Shown here one piece after another: positions 1 to 12,356 of a DNA stretch of 64,000 nt. Made by a program: the position numbers and the translations under genes. Numbering within the stretch: the first letter of the stretch is position 1; each line of letters begins with the position of its first letter. The notes under the pieces are model-generated. The model was not told the origin of the DNA and did no database searches. It worked only from the letters and a program-made list of their open reading frames with translations. The stretch comes from Liolophura sinensis (lineage: Eukaryota; Mollusca; Polyplacophora; Chitonida; Chitonidae): NCBI RefSeq assembly GCF_032854445.1, contig NC_088303.1, positions 20,405,501 through 20,469,500 of the forward strand. The letters run 5' to 3'.

Positions 1-640
1 TACACATCGGGTTGTTCACTATACAACTGTTTTTGTCCATGTCAGGTCAATCACATAATACAGCTGTTATGTACACGTCTGGTCGTTCACACAATGCAGC
101 TGTTCTGTACACGTCTGATCGTGTACACGATTCCTGCTTTTTTGTACACGTCTGGTCGTTCACATAATCCAGCTGTTCTGTACACGTCTGATCGCTCACA
201 CAATACATCTATTATGTACACGTCTGGTCGTTTAAACAATTCCCGCTGTTATGTACCCATCTGGTAGTTTACACAATACAGCTGTTATGTACACGTCTGG
301 TCGCTCACACAATACAACTGTTATGTACACGTCTTGTCGTTTACACAATTCCTGCTGTTAAGTACACGTCTGGTCGTTTGCACGGTACAGCTGTTATGTA
401 CACATCTGGCTGTTCACTATACAACTGTTTTGTCCATGTCAGGTCGATCACACAATACAGCTGTTCTTACCTGATAGGTTATACAATACAGCTGTTATGT
501 ACACGTCTGGTCGTTTACATAATTCCTTATGTTATGTACACGCCTGGTCGTTTACACAATAAAGCTGTTATGTACACGTGTGATCGTTTGCACAATACAT
601 AATGTCTGGTCGGTCGTTGTTTGCACGGTACTGCTATTAT
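1..640. repeat. Tandem array, ~36-bp unit
   Basis: About 17 imperfect copies of a ~36-bp unit built around GTACACGTCTGGTCGTTCAC followed by an ACAATACAGCTGTTAT-like stretch. Copies differ by point changes and 1-2 base indels. The array starts at or before the window edge and fades after about 600. Short open frames across it are by-products of the repeat and show no protein-family resemblance. Confidence 0.85.
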
Positions 641-959
641 GTACACACTTTCTTGTTCTCACCGTATAGCCGTTATCACGCATGCGTGGTCCGTTGCATC
701 TTATCCATGTGGTGCAGCCATTAGTTTTACATGTCTCATCATTTTATACAGTTTACCTATCATTGTACACATTACGTTTTTACATACGAACGATTAACGA
801 ACCAACGGATACCGTCGACCGCTCAATGACACCAGTCTCCACGAACAGTCAGAAGGGAGTAAACTGGAAATTTCGCCTCCAAGCCCGGGACTGAGTTCGC
901 ACTTTGTGCACTTTGTGGTTAATCCAACACTTCACTCACTGATCCATGTGTGCCCCCTT

Positions 960-1500
960 TTATCTGCATCGTACCTAGCGTGTTGTCCACACTGTATACA
1001 GATTTGCACATTTTGTCCTTCATATACTGACCTATTCTATCATTTATTGCCTTCACCACGCTGCACTGCTTGAATTCTGTGCGCTTTGTCGTTCATGCAG
1101 TACACCTGTAATAATGTTTATTGTGTTGTCCACACTGTATTTAGCTTTACACACTCGTCTTTCGTGTGCGCTGCACCTATTCTATCACTTATTGCCTTGC
1201 CCCACGTTGCACGGCTTGAAATCTGTACGCTTTGTCGTTCATACGGTAGACCTGTAACTGCGTTTATTGTGTTGTCCACATTGTATACAGCTTTCCACAT
1301 TTGTCCTTCATGCACTGCACCTATTCTATCATTTATTGCCTTGTCCACGTTGCATGGCTTCAATTCTGTACACTTTGTCCTCCATACAGTACACCTGTAA
1401 TTGCGTTTATTGCGTTGTACACTCTGTACAACTTTATCTTTTATATACAATACACATGTAAATGTGAACGTGGAGTCCAATACTCTGCACAGCTTTAAAT
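960..1500. repeat. Degenerate tandem array, ~145-bp unit
   Basis: The phrase GTGTTGTCCACACTGTAT or a close variant recurs near 977, 1122, 1268 and 1411, giving spacings of 145, 146 and 143 bp. Between these anchors the units share CACCTATTCTATCA and TTTGTCNTTCAT segments. About four old, diverged copies remain. The frames open on both strands across this stretch reflect the repeat rather than a gene. Confidence 0.7.
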
Positions 1501-3240
1501 GTACACGTATTGCACAGTGTGCACGCGTAAGGTTGTCTGCTGGTAACAGATGGGCTTAACAGACGACTTGAATCGTGCATGTTAAAACGCAAGTTTCTGT
1601 GCCGTTCAGTCAGTGGAATTCGATATTTTTATAAAAAAAAAATTCAGCTTTGCGGAGTGTAGGAAAATAGACCATTTTTTAAACATGGATGATAAATCTA
1701 GAGCCTTTTTCTTAGCGTTTTTTCATTATTAATCCTTATTACTATTATTATTTTATTTATATTTTTCTTCACACATTCCGGAAGTGTGACGACGTATGCT
1801 GGTAATGTAAACCCTAGCACATATTACCGCCACACGAGGCACGCACGTGACAAAGTACATTTGCATGATGCCTGCCGGAACGTTTAGATCTGATTAACAT
1901 TGTAATCTAAACACATAACTATTACGACCCCTTTGTACTATAACTTCCTTTCTTTCTTCTTTAAATGAATGGAGGCATATTCCGTCTCGCTTAGTCAATA
2001 GTAACGTTTTCGCCCCTGGTCAAACGAGATATAGCCCGGTGGCATCATTTATAATTCTGGAATTGACCTCAACATCGCGGTTTGTGATCACTGTGTCGAT
2101 TTACTGAGTCAGGTTTCCAATCCCTATATACAAGGTGACATCCCCGTATTTTTTCTCTTTGTCAAGCAACCATTTTAATTGTCAATACGTGGGTGATATT
2201 TACGGCTGTATAGTATTCTACAGGGGGATTCGCCTTGAGAGGGGATGGTATATTATCTATATATGCACAATTGTAATGGCTGTATAGCCGCAGGTAGGAG
2301 TTGAGGCGGCCCTTGCTGCCAGTAATTTGTCAGCACCAGAGTTGGTAATAGACAAGCGACAGGGAAGGTAAATTAGATAGAAAAATTTAAAACATATGAC
2401 ATTATACATTTACTGTATATACAAGGAGAGGTCTCTGGCTTAGATGAGAAGATACGGTTAGATGAATCTGATGGGTGCCCGTAAATGCCCCTGGGCACAG
2501 CGTTTTCCTCTTTCCTCTTCAAAATAACTCCCCCAGGGGCTAGGCATTGGATCTCCTTGGTATACAGAGATATACACGCATGTTCAGTGTTAAAGAGTGT
2601 TGGTGTTTTTGTGAATAACGCAAATAACTTTAAAAAATTCAGATTTAAAAATGATTTACTATGAGATACATAGTAGCAGTCGTGAGCAGCCAACAATGTA
2701 CTATAACCTAAATCAGATCAGGATTTAGTTCTCGACAGTAAGACTGAAAAGCTTAATTAAATGGTGTTATAAATCTGGACGAAGAAAAAAATGCTCCATT
2801 TTTTTTAAACAAGAGAGAATTGTTCAAAATTATTGAGTAGATGCTGACATTATGGCGTCATGCCCTCACAAGTGATAACACATAAAGTGCCATATAAAAT
2901 GCTTGATGAGTGCTACGCGCTCAGTCCTCCAACGCTTGAGGTAAAGTTAGGAAAAGGTTTTTCAGTATCCTGGAAAACGAAACACTTCCCTGTAAGCAGT
3001 GTCTACACAAAGCTCGGACAGGCGTAAGAAAAGACACGTGCAGACGGCATTACGTCACCATTTTGGCCATATTATGGCGGCCTACAGCCTTGTTTGGTTA
3101 GACCCGTAATTTATCGACCGATTGAAACCAAGTGAAGTGAAAATCATTATTAATTACACAATACAATCAACTAAATTCTCATAAATCAAATATCAGACAA
3201 ACCCATGTGTGAAACGTGATTCGTTGAAAACCTTATATGT
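1501..3240. other. Intergenic, no feature recognised
   Basis: AT-rich single-copy-looking sequence. The longest open frame (2373-2696, minus, 107 codons) resembles no family I know and has no convincing exon structure. I see no RNA gene or mobile element here. Confidence 0.5.
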
Positions 3241-3446
3241 ATGTGAAATGTAAACAGAAAACTCTTATATCTCAAATTCGACTCATGAGAGACCTTTCAT
3301 ATACATGTACATTATACTACACAAATTCGGAGACCTCATAGGTAGGCTATACATTTGAACTTAAAATAGAAACAATTCTGATACGCTACTTCAGATATGA
3401 ATGAAATATGGATCTATATACAGTTAGATACCTTAGATATACATTT

Positions 3447-3730
3447 GAACTATGAACAATCAGATACTTCAAATATAGATGTGAACAACATGTACAAGCA
3501 ATCCAGAACCTCGGACATAGGATACATTTAAACTATGAACAATCAGATACTTCAAATATAGATGTGAACAACATGTACAAGCAATCCAGAACCTCGGACA
3601 TAGGATACATTTAAACTATGAACAATCAGATACTTCATATATAGATGTGAACAACATGTACAAGCAATCAAGAACCTCGGACATAGGATACATTTAAACT
3701 ATGAACAATCAGAATTACATCAACTTAAAA
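3447..3730. repeat. Tandem array, 83-bp unit
   Basis: The string TATGAACAATCAGATACTTC, or its start in the last partial copy, begins at 3451, 3534, 3617 and 3700, an exact 83-bp period with nearly identical copies. Each unit contains AGAACCTCGGACATAGG plus an ATACATTTAAACTA stretch, recognisably related to the 34-bp unit that follows immediately. More degenerate related motifs extend back to about 3240. Confidence 0.9.
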
Positions 3731-3769
3731 CACATGTAAAAGAGTATGAGGTATAATACTGGATTTGTA

Positions 3770-6700
3770 CACGATTCAAAACTTCAGACACATGGGGCTT
3801 TTAAACCGTTCGAAACTTCAGACACATGGGGATTTTAAACTATAAGAAATCGTACATATATAGGGATTTTAAACCACCGGAAACCTCGGGTAGGTGAAGA
3901 TTTTAAACTATCATATATCTCAGACACATGGGCATTTTAAACCACCAGAAACCTCGGACATATGGGCAATTTAAACGATCAGAAACCTCAGGCATATAGA
4001 GAAATTAAACCACCAGAAACCCCATACATATGGAGAATTTAAACCACCAGAAACCTCAGACATATGGAGAATTTAAACCACCAGAAACTTCAGACATATG
4101 GGCAATTTAAACCACCAGAAACCTCAGACATATGGGAATTTAAACCACCAGAAACCTCAGACATATGGGCATTTTAAACCATCAGAAACCTCAGACATAT
4201 GGAGAATTTAAACCACCAGAAACCTGGGGCATATGGGGAATTTAAACCACCAGAAACCTCAGACATATGGGCAATTTAAATCACCAAAAACCTCAGACAT
4301 ATGGAGAGTTTAAAGCATCAGAAACCTCAGACATATGGGCAATTTAAACCATCAGAAACCTCAGACATATGGAGAGTTTAAACCACCAGAAACCTCAGAC
4401 ATATGGAGAGTTTAAACCACCAGAAACCTCAGACATATGGAGAGTTTAAACCACCAGAAACCTCGGACATATGGGCAATTTAAACCACCAGAAACCTCAG
4501 GCATATGGAGAGTTTAAACCACCAGAAACCTCAGACATATGGAGAGTTTAAACCACCAGAAACCTCAGACATATGGAGAGTTTAAACCACCAGAAACCTC
4601 AGACATATGGGCGATTTAAACCACCAGAAACCTCAGACATATGGGAATTTAAACCACCAGAAACCTCGGACATATGGGCAATTTAAACCTCAGGCATATA
4701 GAGAATTTAAACCACCAGAAACCCCAGGCATATGGAGAATTTAAACCACCAGAAACCTCAGACATATGGAGAGTTTATACCACCAGAAACCTCAGACATA
4801 TGGAGAGTTTAAACCACCAGAAACCTGGGGTATATGGGGAATTTAAACCACCAGAAAAATCAGACATATGGGAATATAAAACACAAGAAACCTCATATAT
4901 ATGGGCAATTTAAACTATCAGAAACCTCAGACATATGGAGAGTTTAAACCACCAGAAACCTCAGACATATGGGCAATTTAAAATATTAGAAACCTCAGGC
5001 ATATGGAGAATTTAAACCACCAGAAACCTCAGACATATGGAGAGTTTAAACCAACAGAAACCTCGGACATATGGGCAATTTAAACCATCAGAAACCTCAG
5101 ACATATGGGCAATTTAAACCATCAGAAACCTCAGGCATATGGGCAATTTAAACCACTAGAAACCTCAGAGATATGGAGAATTTAAACCACCAGAAACCTC
5201 AGACATATGGAGAGTTTAAACCATCAGAAACCTCAGACATATGGGCAATTTAAACCATCAGAAACCTCAGACATATGGGAATTTAAACCACCAGAAACTT
5301 CAGACATATGGGCAATTTAAACCACCAGAAACCTCAGACATATGGGAATTTAAACCACCAGAAACCTCAGACATATGGAGAGTTTAAACCACCAGAAACC
5401 TGGGGCATATGGGCAATTTAAACCACCAGAAACCTCAGACATATGGGCAATTTAAACCATCAAAAACCTCAGACATATGGAGAGTTTAAACCACCAGAAA
5501 CCTCAGACATATGGAGAGTTTAAACCACCAGACACCTGGGACATATGGAGAGTTTAAACCACTAGAAACCTCAGACATATGGAGAATTTAAACCACCAGA
5601 AACCTCGGACATATGGAGAGTTTAAACCAACAGAAACCTCAGACATATGGAGAGTTTAAACCACCAGAAACCTCGGACATATGGGCAATTTAAACCACCA
5701 GAAACCTCAGACATATGGGAATTTAAACCACCAGAAACCTCGGACATATCGGCAATTTAAACCGCAGGCATATAGAGAATTTAAACCACCAGAAACCCCA
5801 GGCATATGGAGAATTTAAACCATCAGAAACCTCAGACATATGGAGTGTTTAAACAACCAGAAACCTCAGACATATGCAGGGTTTAAACCAACAGAAACCT
5901 CAGACATATGGGCAATTTAAACCACCAGAAACCTCAGACATATGGGAATTCAAACCACCAGAAACCTCAGACATATGGGCAATTTAAACCATCAGAAACC
6001 TGGGGCATATGAGCAATTTAAACCACCAGAAACCTCAGACATATGGGCAATTTAAACCATCAGAAACCTCAGACATATGGAGAGTTTAAACCACCAGAAA
6101 TCTCAGACACATGGAGAATTTAAACCACCAAAAACCTCAGACATATGGAGAGTTTAAACCATTAGAAACCTCAGACATATGGAGAGTTTAAACCACCAGA
6201 AACTTCAGACATATGGAGAGTTTAAACCACCAGAAACCTCAGACATATGGAGAATTTAAACCAACAGAAACCTCAGACATATGGAGAGTTTAAACCACCA
6301 GAAACCTCAGACATATGGGCAATTTAAACCACCAAAAACCTCAGACATATGGAGAGTTTAAACCAACAGAAACCTCGGATATATGGAGAGTTCAAACCAC
6401 TAGAAACCTCGGACATATGGGCAATTTAAACCATCAGAAACCTCGGACATATGGGCAATTTAAACCACCAGAAACCTCGGACATATGGAGAATTTAAACC
6501 ACTAGAAACTTCAGACATATGGAGAATTTAAACCACCAGAAACCTCAGACATATGGGAAATTTAAACCACTAGAAACCTCAGACATATTGGAATTTAAAC
6601 CACTAGAACCCTCAGACATATGGGCAATTTAAACCATCAGAAACCTCAGACATATGGAGAATTTAAACCACCAGAAATCTCAGACACATGGAGAATTTAA

Positions 6701-7830
6701 ACCACCAAAAACCTCAGACATATGGAGAGTTTAAACCATTAGAAACCTAAGACATATGGAGAGTTTAAACCACCAGAAACTTCAGACATATGGAGAGTTT
6801 AAACCACCAGAAACCTCAGACATATGGAGAATTTAAACCAACAGAAACCTCAGACATATGGAGAGTTTAAACCACCAGAAACCTCAGACATATGGGCAAT
6901 TTAAACCATCAAAAACCTCAGACATATGGAGAGTTTAAACCAACAGAAACCTCGGATATATGGAGAGTTTAAACCACCAGAAACCTCGGACATATGGGCA
7001 ATTTAAACCATCAGAAACCTCGGACATATGGGCAATTTAAACCACCAGAAACCTCGGACATATGGAGAATTTAAACCACCAGAAACCTCGGACATATGGA
7101 GAATTTAAACCACCAGAAACCTCAGACATATATGGGCAATTTAAACCATCAGAAACCTGGGGCATATGGAGAATTTAAACCACCAGAAACCTCAGACATA
7201 TCGGCAATTTAAACTATGAGAAACCTGGGGCATATGGGCAATTTAAACCATCAGAAACCTGGGGCATATGGAGAATTTAAACCACCAGAAACCTCAGACA
7301 TATCGGCAATTTAAACTATCAGAAACCTGGGGCATATGGGCAATTTAAACCATCAGAAACCTTAGACATATGGAGAGTTTAAACCAACAGAAACCTCGGA
7401 CATATGGGCAATTTAAACCATTAGAAACCTCAGACATATGGAGAATTTAAACCATCAGAAACCTCAGACATATGGGCAATTTAAAATATTAGAAACCTCA
7501 GGCATATGGAGAATTTAAACCACCAGAAACCTCAGACATATGGAGAGTTTAAACCACCAGAAACCTTGGACATATGGGCAATTTAAACCATCAGAAACTT
7601 CAGACATATGGGCAATTTAAACCATCAGAAACCTCAGGCATATGAGAATTTAAGCCATCAGAAACCTCAGACATATGGAGAATTTAAACCACCAGAAACC
7701 TCGGACATATGGAGAGTTTAAACCATCAGAAACCTGGGGCATATGGGCAATTTAAACCACCAGAAACCTCAGACATATGGGAATTTAAACCATTAGAAAC
7801 CTCAGATACTTGCAGAACCCGCAGATATAT
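3770..7830. repeat. Large 34-bp minisatellite/satellite array (core)
   Basis: About 119 head-to-tail copies of a 34-bp unit. Each reads AAACCACCAGAAACCTCAGA, then CATATG, then a variable GGAGAGTTT, GGAGAATTT, GGGCAATTT or GGGAATTT tail; the last tail gives 33-bp units. Nearly every unit carries two palindromes, CATATG and TTTAAA, with centres alternately 11 and 23 bp apart. Variant units recur in blocks, showing higher-order duplication. Because 34 is not a multiple of three, open frames drift through all frames, so the predicted 60-80 codon peptides here are not genes. Confidence 0.97.
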
Positions 7831-8900
7831 GAGAACTGTAAACCATCAGCACCCACAGAGGCTTGAGAACTGTAAAGTATCACCAACCGCAGATACATGA
7901 CAATTGCAAACCCTTAGAAAGGTCGTGCACATTAAAATTGTGATAATTGTAAACCATCAGAACCCGCAGATGCACGAGAATCATAAATCATTAGTACCCA
8001 TAGATACATGAGAATTGCAAACAGTCAGAAATAGCAGATATATGAGAATTGTAAACCCTTAGACACGTCGTGCACATTAAAATACAAGATAGTTGTAAAC
8101 CATCAGAACTCTTTGATACATGAGAATTGTATAAACTATCAAAACCCGCAGATACATGAGAATTGTAAACCATCAGAACCCGCAGATACATGAGAATTGT
8201 AAACCGTTAGAAACTGGAGATACATCATAATTACAAACCGTTAGAAACTACAGATACATGAGAATTGTAAACCACCAGAACCTGCAGATGCATGAGAACT
8301 GTAAACCATCAGAACCCGCAGATACATGAGAATTACATATCATTACAAACCACAGATATATGAGTATTGTAATCCGTTAGAAACGTCCGGCACATGCGAA
8401 TTGTAAACCATGAGGAAACGTAGATACTTGAGAATTGTAAACCATCAGAACCCGCAGACACACGGGAATTGCAAACAGTTAGAAACCTCAGGCACATGAA
8501 ATTTCTAAACTATCAGAAACGGTAGATGTATAACAATATTAAACCATCAAGAACCTCACATGATGGCTGTAAATTGATGGAATCCTGACATAAAGATTGT
8601 AACCTCCGGAATAGTCTAATACGTGGGTATTCTAAGCCATCAGAAACTCCAGCCAGAGGAGAATTTTGAATCACTAGAAACTCCAGATGAGAATCCCAGC
8701 TGAAACCACAAACACCTTAGGATTCAAAACCATCGTAAACCTCAGAACCCAGAAAGCTCAATAAAAATCGTTGGACACAGGATTATTATATCTGTAATCA
8801 TCAGACATACATATTTACCCTAGACACACCTTAAATCTATGCATCAAAACATACATTTGTATACCAGCCGTCAACCATTATAAACGTTCCAGGTCAATAA
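7831..8900. repeat. Diverged skirt of the 34-bp array
   Basis: The same ~34-bp rhythm continues with a different consensus (AACCATCAGAACCCGCAGAT then ACATGAGAATTGTA). It becomes steadily less regular after about 8560, and isolated traces such as AAACCTCAGAACC persist to about 8750. High homogeneity in the core with decay at the edge fits array turnover by unequal exchange. No gene is visible. Confidence 0.85.
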
Positions 8901-9256
8901 TCGCATATATAAGCTGTGCACCAGAACAAAGAAAAATATAAGAAATATGCAATGCGATTCTACGAGATAATTTAAACATAGATATACTCTGAATCGTCAG
9001 AACCGTGTGTGTAAGCAAAGCATCGCGAAAACTCATCAATCCTAGAACAAAGGTATAACCTTACAATCTCGGTACTTCATCGCTCGATGAATTAACAATT
9101 CAGAGGGTCTGCTTGGTTGACCCGGATGCTGTGAATCCAGAGATGCATCATACCTGCCATATTTCATGTTTCATGTTTCAGTGTTCAGGTAAAGAACTGA
9201 TAAGTATTTGACTTCACTTCGGAATTTTATTTGTCAGTAAAATCAAATTCAATTAT

Positions 9257-9352
9257 TTTTTTTATTTATTCATTTATTTATTTATTTGATTGGTGTTTTA
9301 TGTAGGCTACGTATTTCACTTATACGACGGCAGCCAGCATTATGGTGGGAGC
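9257..9352 (-). mobile_element. SINE fragment (tail end)
   Basis: On the plus strand an ATTTATTTATTTGATTGG run is followed by GTGTTTTA, TATTTCACTTATACGACGG and CCAGCATTATGGTGGGAG. These are the conserved 3' parts of the dominant SINE in this window, inserted in minus orientation. The tRNA-like head is missing. Confidence 0.8.
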
Positions 9353-10739
9353 TCACTGGGCCATTATTTTATTAAACTCCATTCAAGCAAACAGCTAAAA
9401 AGCATTTGACTTCACTTGGAACATTTGTTTGTCCACGAACACTCCATTACGTGGAGATTCACTAAATATGATAGAGCTGGTCAGCCAGAGTGGAACACCC
9501 CAAGGCCTCTTGATAAGAAGGATATAGTGTTAATGCTGTGTAAAATCTATTTTAGGTAAAGTCTGTCTAAGTTTAACCTCGCAATGGAATCTTGTAATTT
9601 TTTTAATTTGGACAGGGATTTAATTTTTTACTACCCTCATTGCATCAGCTCTTGTAATCTAGCTGTATATTCCAAGGCGACTCACCCTGTCAGCCCAAGG
9701 GTGTTTGCAGGACTGGATCCGTTTTTGTCATGAAGCTTCATGGCTCAGTGCTGGCCTTACCTCTAACTGGACAGTTGTGCATGCACTTTTACAGTTAACA
9801 TGCTGGATTTTTGTTTGAGGATCTACATGTAAGTGACAAACAAAACATGGTCAACCCTTTTGAAGGGAAACAGGCAACGCCGTTAGATGACAAAATAGCA
9901 CAGACTTCTTTTTTAGTGTTGGTCATAAGGTTAAAGAGTGCAGTCATTAAATAATAAAAACTTTAAGCATAGAAGCTGAATTTTGGGTGTATCAGTCATG
10001 TTAGGCGAAGTCACGCTTAACACCGAGATTTGCCGGTTATTGGATAGACTCGTGTTCACGTGTCAGTCCTGTCGTTTTGAATTAATTTCACGTTGAGAAG
10101 CGGCACATCGCATAACATGAAATATCCAGAATATTGCCTGATATCCAAGTATATTATATTTTTCTCATCAGTTATTACAGTAACAGTAATTACGGGCCGC
10201 TCGCTATAATCTCCATAGGCCTACTCTCAACACCATCCAAAATCTTAGAGATGGACATTTCTAGGTTCCCTCGCTTCCCTTGTTTTCGAGGCCTTGGTGG
10301 TAATGTGTGGTCGATGAATGTCTCTTGTATGAAGTTCGATGAAGACGTATACTTTCACGTCACACAAGGAAGACTTCGCCAGTCATACAGCACATGTGCC
10401 TCTCTCCACTCTCGCTTTATATCACTACCACCACTAGACGAACATAACCTTTTGAACCTATGCGACGCAGGTAGGCTTATTTAGGCTTGGCCTCACCACT
10501 GGTGTTCTTGCGCGGAACTATATAATCAGCAATAATCGATAAAATTGTTTCAGGTGTTGTACATACTTTAGATAAAACGAATGGATGAGTATATCAGAAA
10601 CAAAGGTTGAGACAGAATTTTTATGTTTTCTGGCATCGCTTTCTGCCTCATCGGCTGCTGGTGACAGTGATGTAAAGCGAACGTAGAGAGCGACACATGT
10701 GCTGTAAAGAGTCTATTCGCCAATAACCCCAAAGGTCAG

Positions 10740-10850
10740 CGTATATACTCCGAGCATTCTGGTTTCCTCTACCCATAAAACTAACCGCCCAAGTAGAAGG
10801 GAAACATCCATTATGTATAGCGACAATCAAATAAATCAATAAATAGACGC
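10740..10850 (+). mobile_element. Old SINE tail remnant
   Basis: TGGTTTCCTCTACCCATAAA followed by CTAACCGCC and a CAATCAAATAAATCAATAAA tail matches the body-to-tail order of the dominant SINE with heavy divergence. Only the 3' third is recognisable. Confidence 0.5.
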
Positions 10851-11894
10851 TACCATAAGTACAGACAAATAGCAATCAACGATTTATCATATTTAAACAC
10901 AAAAGGACTGTAATTAAAAGTATGGTTTATAAAGACAAAGAGATGCTGACTGGCTTAGCTGCATAGAAGGGGAGTTTAGAGGTAAAAGAAGTCCTACTGC
11001 AACTATTACTAATCACATTTATTATATTTATATGGGCGTCTAAAAAAAATTCGCAAAAATTTATTTAGAGTAGACGATCGATTGAAAAAATTGAGGAGCT
11101 AAAGGTTTGTGAATTTGAGAAGTCTCTAAAGAAAAGATCTGTCATGCTTTTGTACCTCTGGAACAAGGTGAGACAAGTTATCGGTAAGTTAATATCAACA
11201 AAGGTTACCTAACATTTTTATGAGTCACATGATACAGGAGGACTATTCTACCTTCCACGGAAAAAGGGTTTGAGCTCGAGACTCCCATATTGTTTGTTTG
11301 TTTAAATCCACTGCCAGCTTTTGTGATTGGGACTCTGAGTCGGTGAGTTTTATCAGATATCTGATGATGTGCCATGTTTTCCCTAGGACTGAACTTGCCC
11401 GTGTTTTCCATTCAAACATGTGACTTCTGTCATTTAAGTGATGCATTTCAGCCACATCGTGATGAGAGCTTGTTAGAGCCAAGAAAACCATTATGACTTT
11501 CAACATAATAAAAATATATAAAATCAGGAACAAAAGGAATAAGACGCTTTTAAAATTAGCAATGAAAGAACAACCCGTCATATTTCAAAAGTATTATTAA
11601 ATAAACTTCTGTTAAAGACTTTATACTTTATACCAAAAAATCGTTTAAAAATATGTGTAAATATTTCATGACAGTTTTGCCGGCAGCGTTGTCAGACCAT
11701 GGAACACATTATAGTGGCATAACCCCATCGAGAACACAACCTTATATCAATATATAGAGAAGGTACTATTCTCTTGACCGAGATAACTCTACCTTAATGT
11801 CCTTTACAAAAACCTTGCCCAGCGGGTGGAAGTCCTATTCTTTTCACCTCGAGGAACCCAGGGGAGTACAGTTGTATTTATTTCATTTTTTCAG

Positions 11895-12076
11895 TTGATT
11901 TTTTGTTTTACGCCGTACTCAAGAATATTTCACTTACACACCGCCGCCAGCATTATGGGAGGAAATCGGGTAAAACCCGGGGGAAACCCTCAACAATCCC
12001 CAGGTTGCTGACAGACCTTGCCATGTACGGCCGGAGAGGAAGCCAAAGTGAGCTGGGCTTGAACTCACACTGACCC
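11895..12076 (-). mobile_element. SINE copy, head truncated
   Basis: Reads TTTTACGCCGTACTCAAGAA, TATTTCACTTACAC, CCAGCATTATGGGAGGAAAT, then CCGGAGAGGAAGCCAAAG and GAGCTGGGCTTGAACTCACA on the plus strand. This is a minus-orientation copy running from the tail to the B-box part of the tRNA-derived head, with the A-box end lost. Confidence 0.85.
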
Positions 12077-12320
12077 CGAGGACTACAACAGGAGGATAAA
12101 TCTTAAAGGATACATGAGAAGGTACTATACAAATAAGACACTGGTTTTAAGGAAAAGGAAGAAAGATATACCAAAAAATGGAGAAATAAATTTCATTTTT
12201 GTGGCATTTTTCATATTTCGCAATAACCCCTCTATTTTATGCGTATTTGCACATAAAGACCGGAAACACGGGGCCAACTAAGCCTCCCCAGTTTGAGCTT
12301 TCTCTCTCCGCCAACTACCA

Positions 12321-12356
12321 CACCACCCCCACCCCACCCCCACCCCCACCCCCACC
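12321..12356. repeat. (CCCCCA)n microsatellite
   Basis: A run of C-rich ACCCCC and ACCCC units, about 36 bp, strongly strand-asymmetric (C-rich on plus, G-rich on minus). Confidence 0.9.

Larger units (their letters stand above)
8901..11890. other. Intergenic, scattered SINE remnants
   Basis: Mostly single-copy sequence. It holds two SINE remnants listed separately. Open frames at 10134-10484 (plus, 116 codons) and 11243-11581 (minus, 112 codons) show no recognisable domain and no flanking coding exons. I do not call a gene here. Confidence 0.5.

Noticed and set aside
4674-7900. Several 60-80 codon open frames with MGNLNHQKP-like and PPETSDIW-like repeats
   Set aside because: They are translations of the 34-bp array. 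The unit is not a multiple of three, frames shift between units, and no start, splice or domain evidence exists.
10134-10484. 116-codon plus-strand frame
   Set aside because: No recognisable domain, weak start context, no supporting exons; length is within chance expectation for this much sequence.
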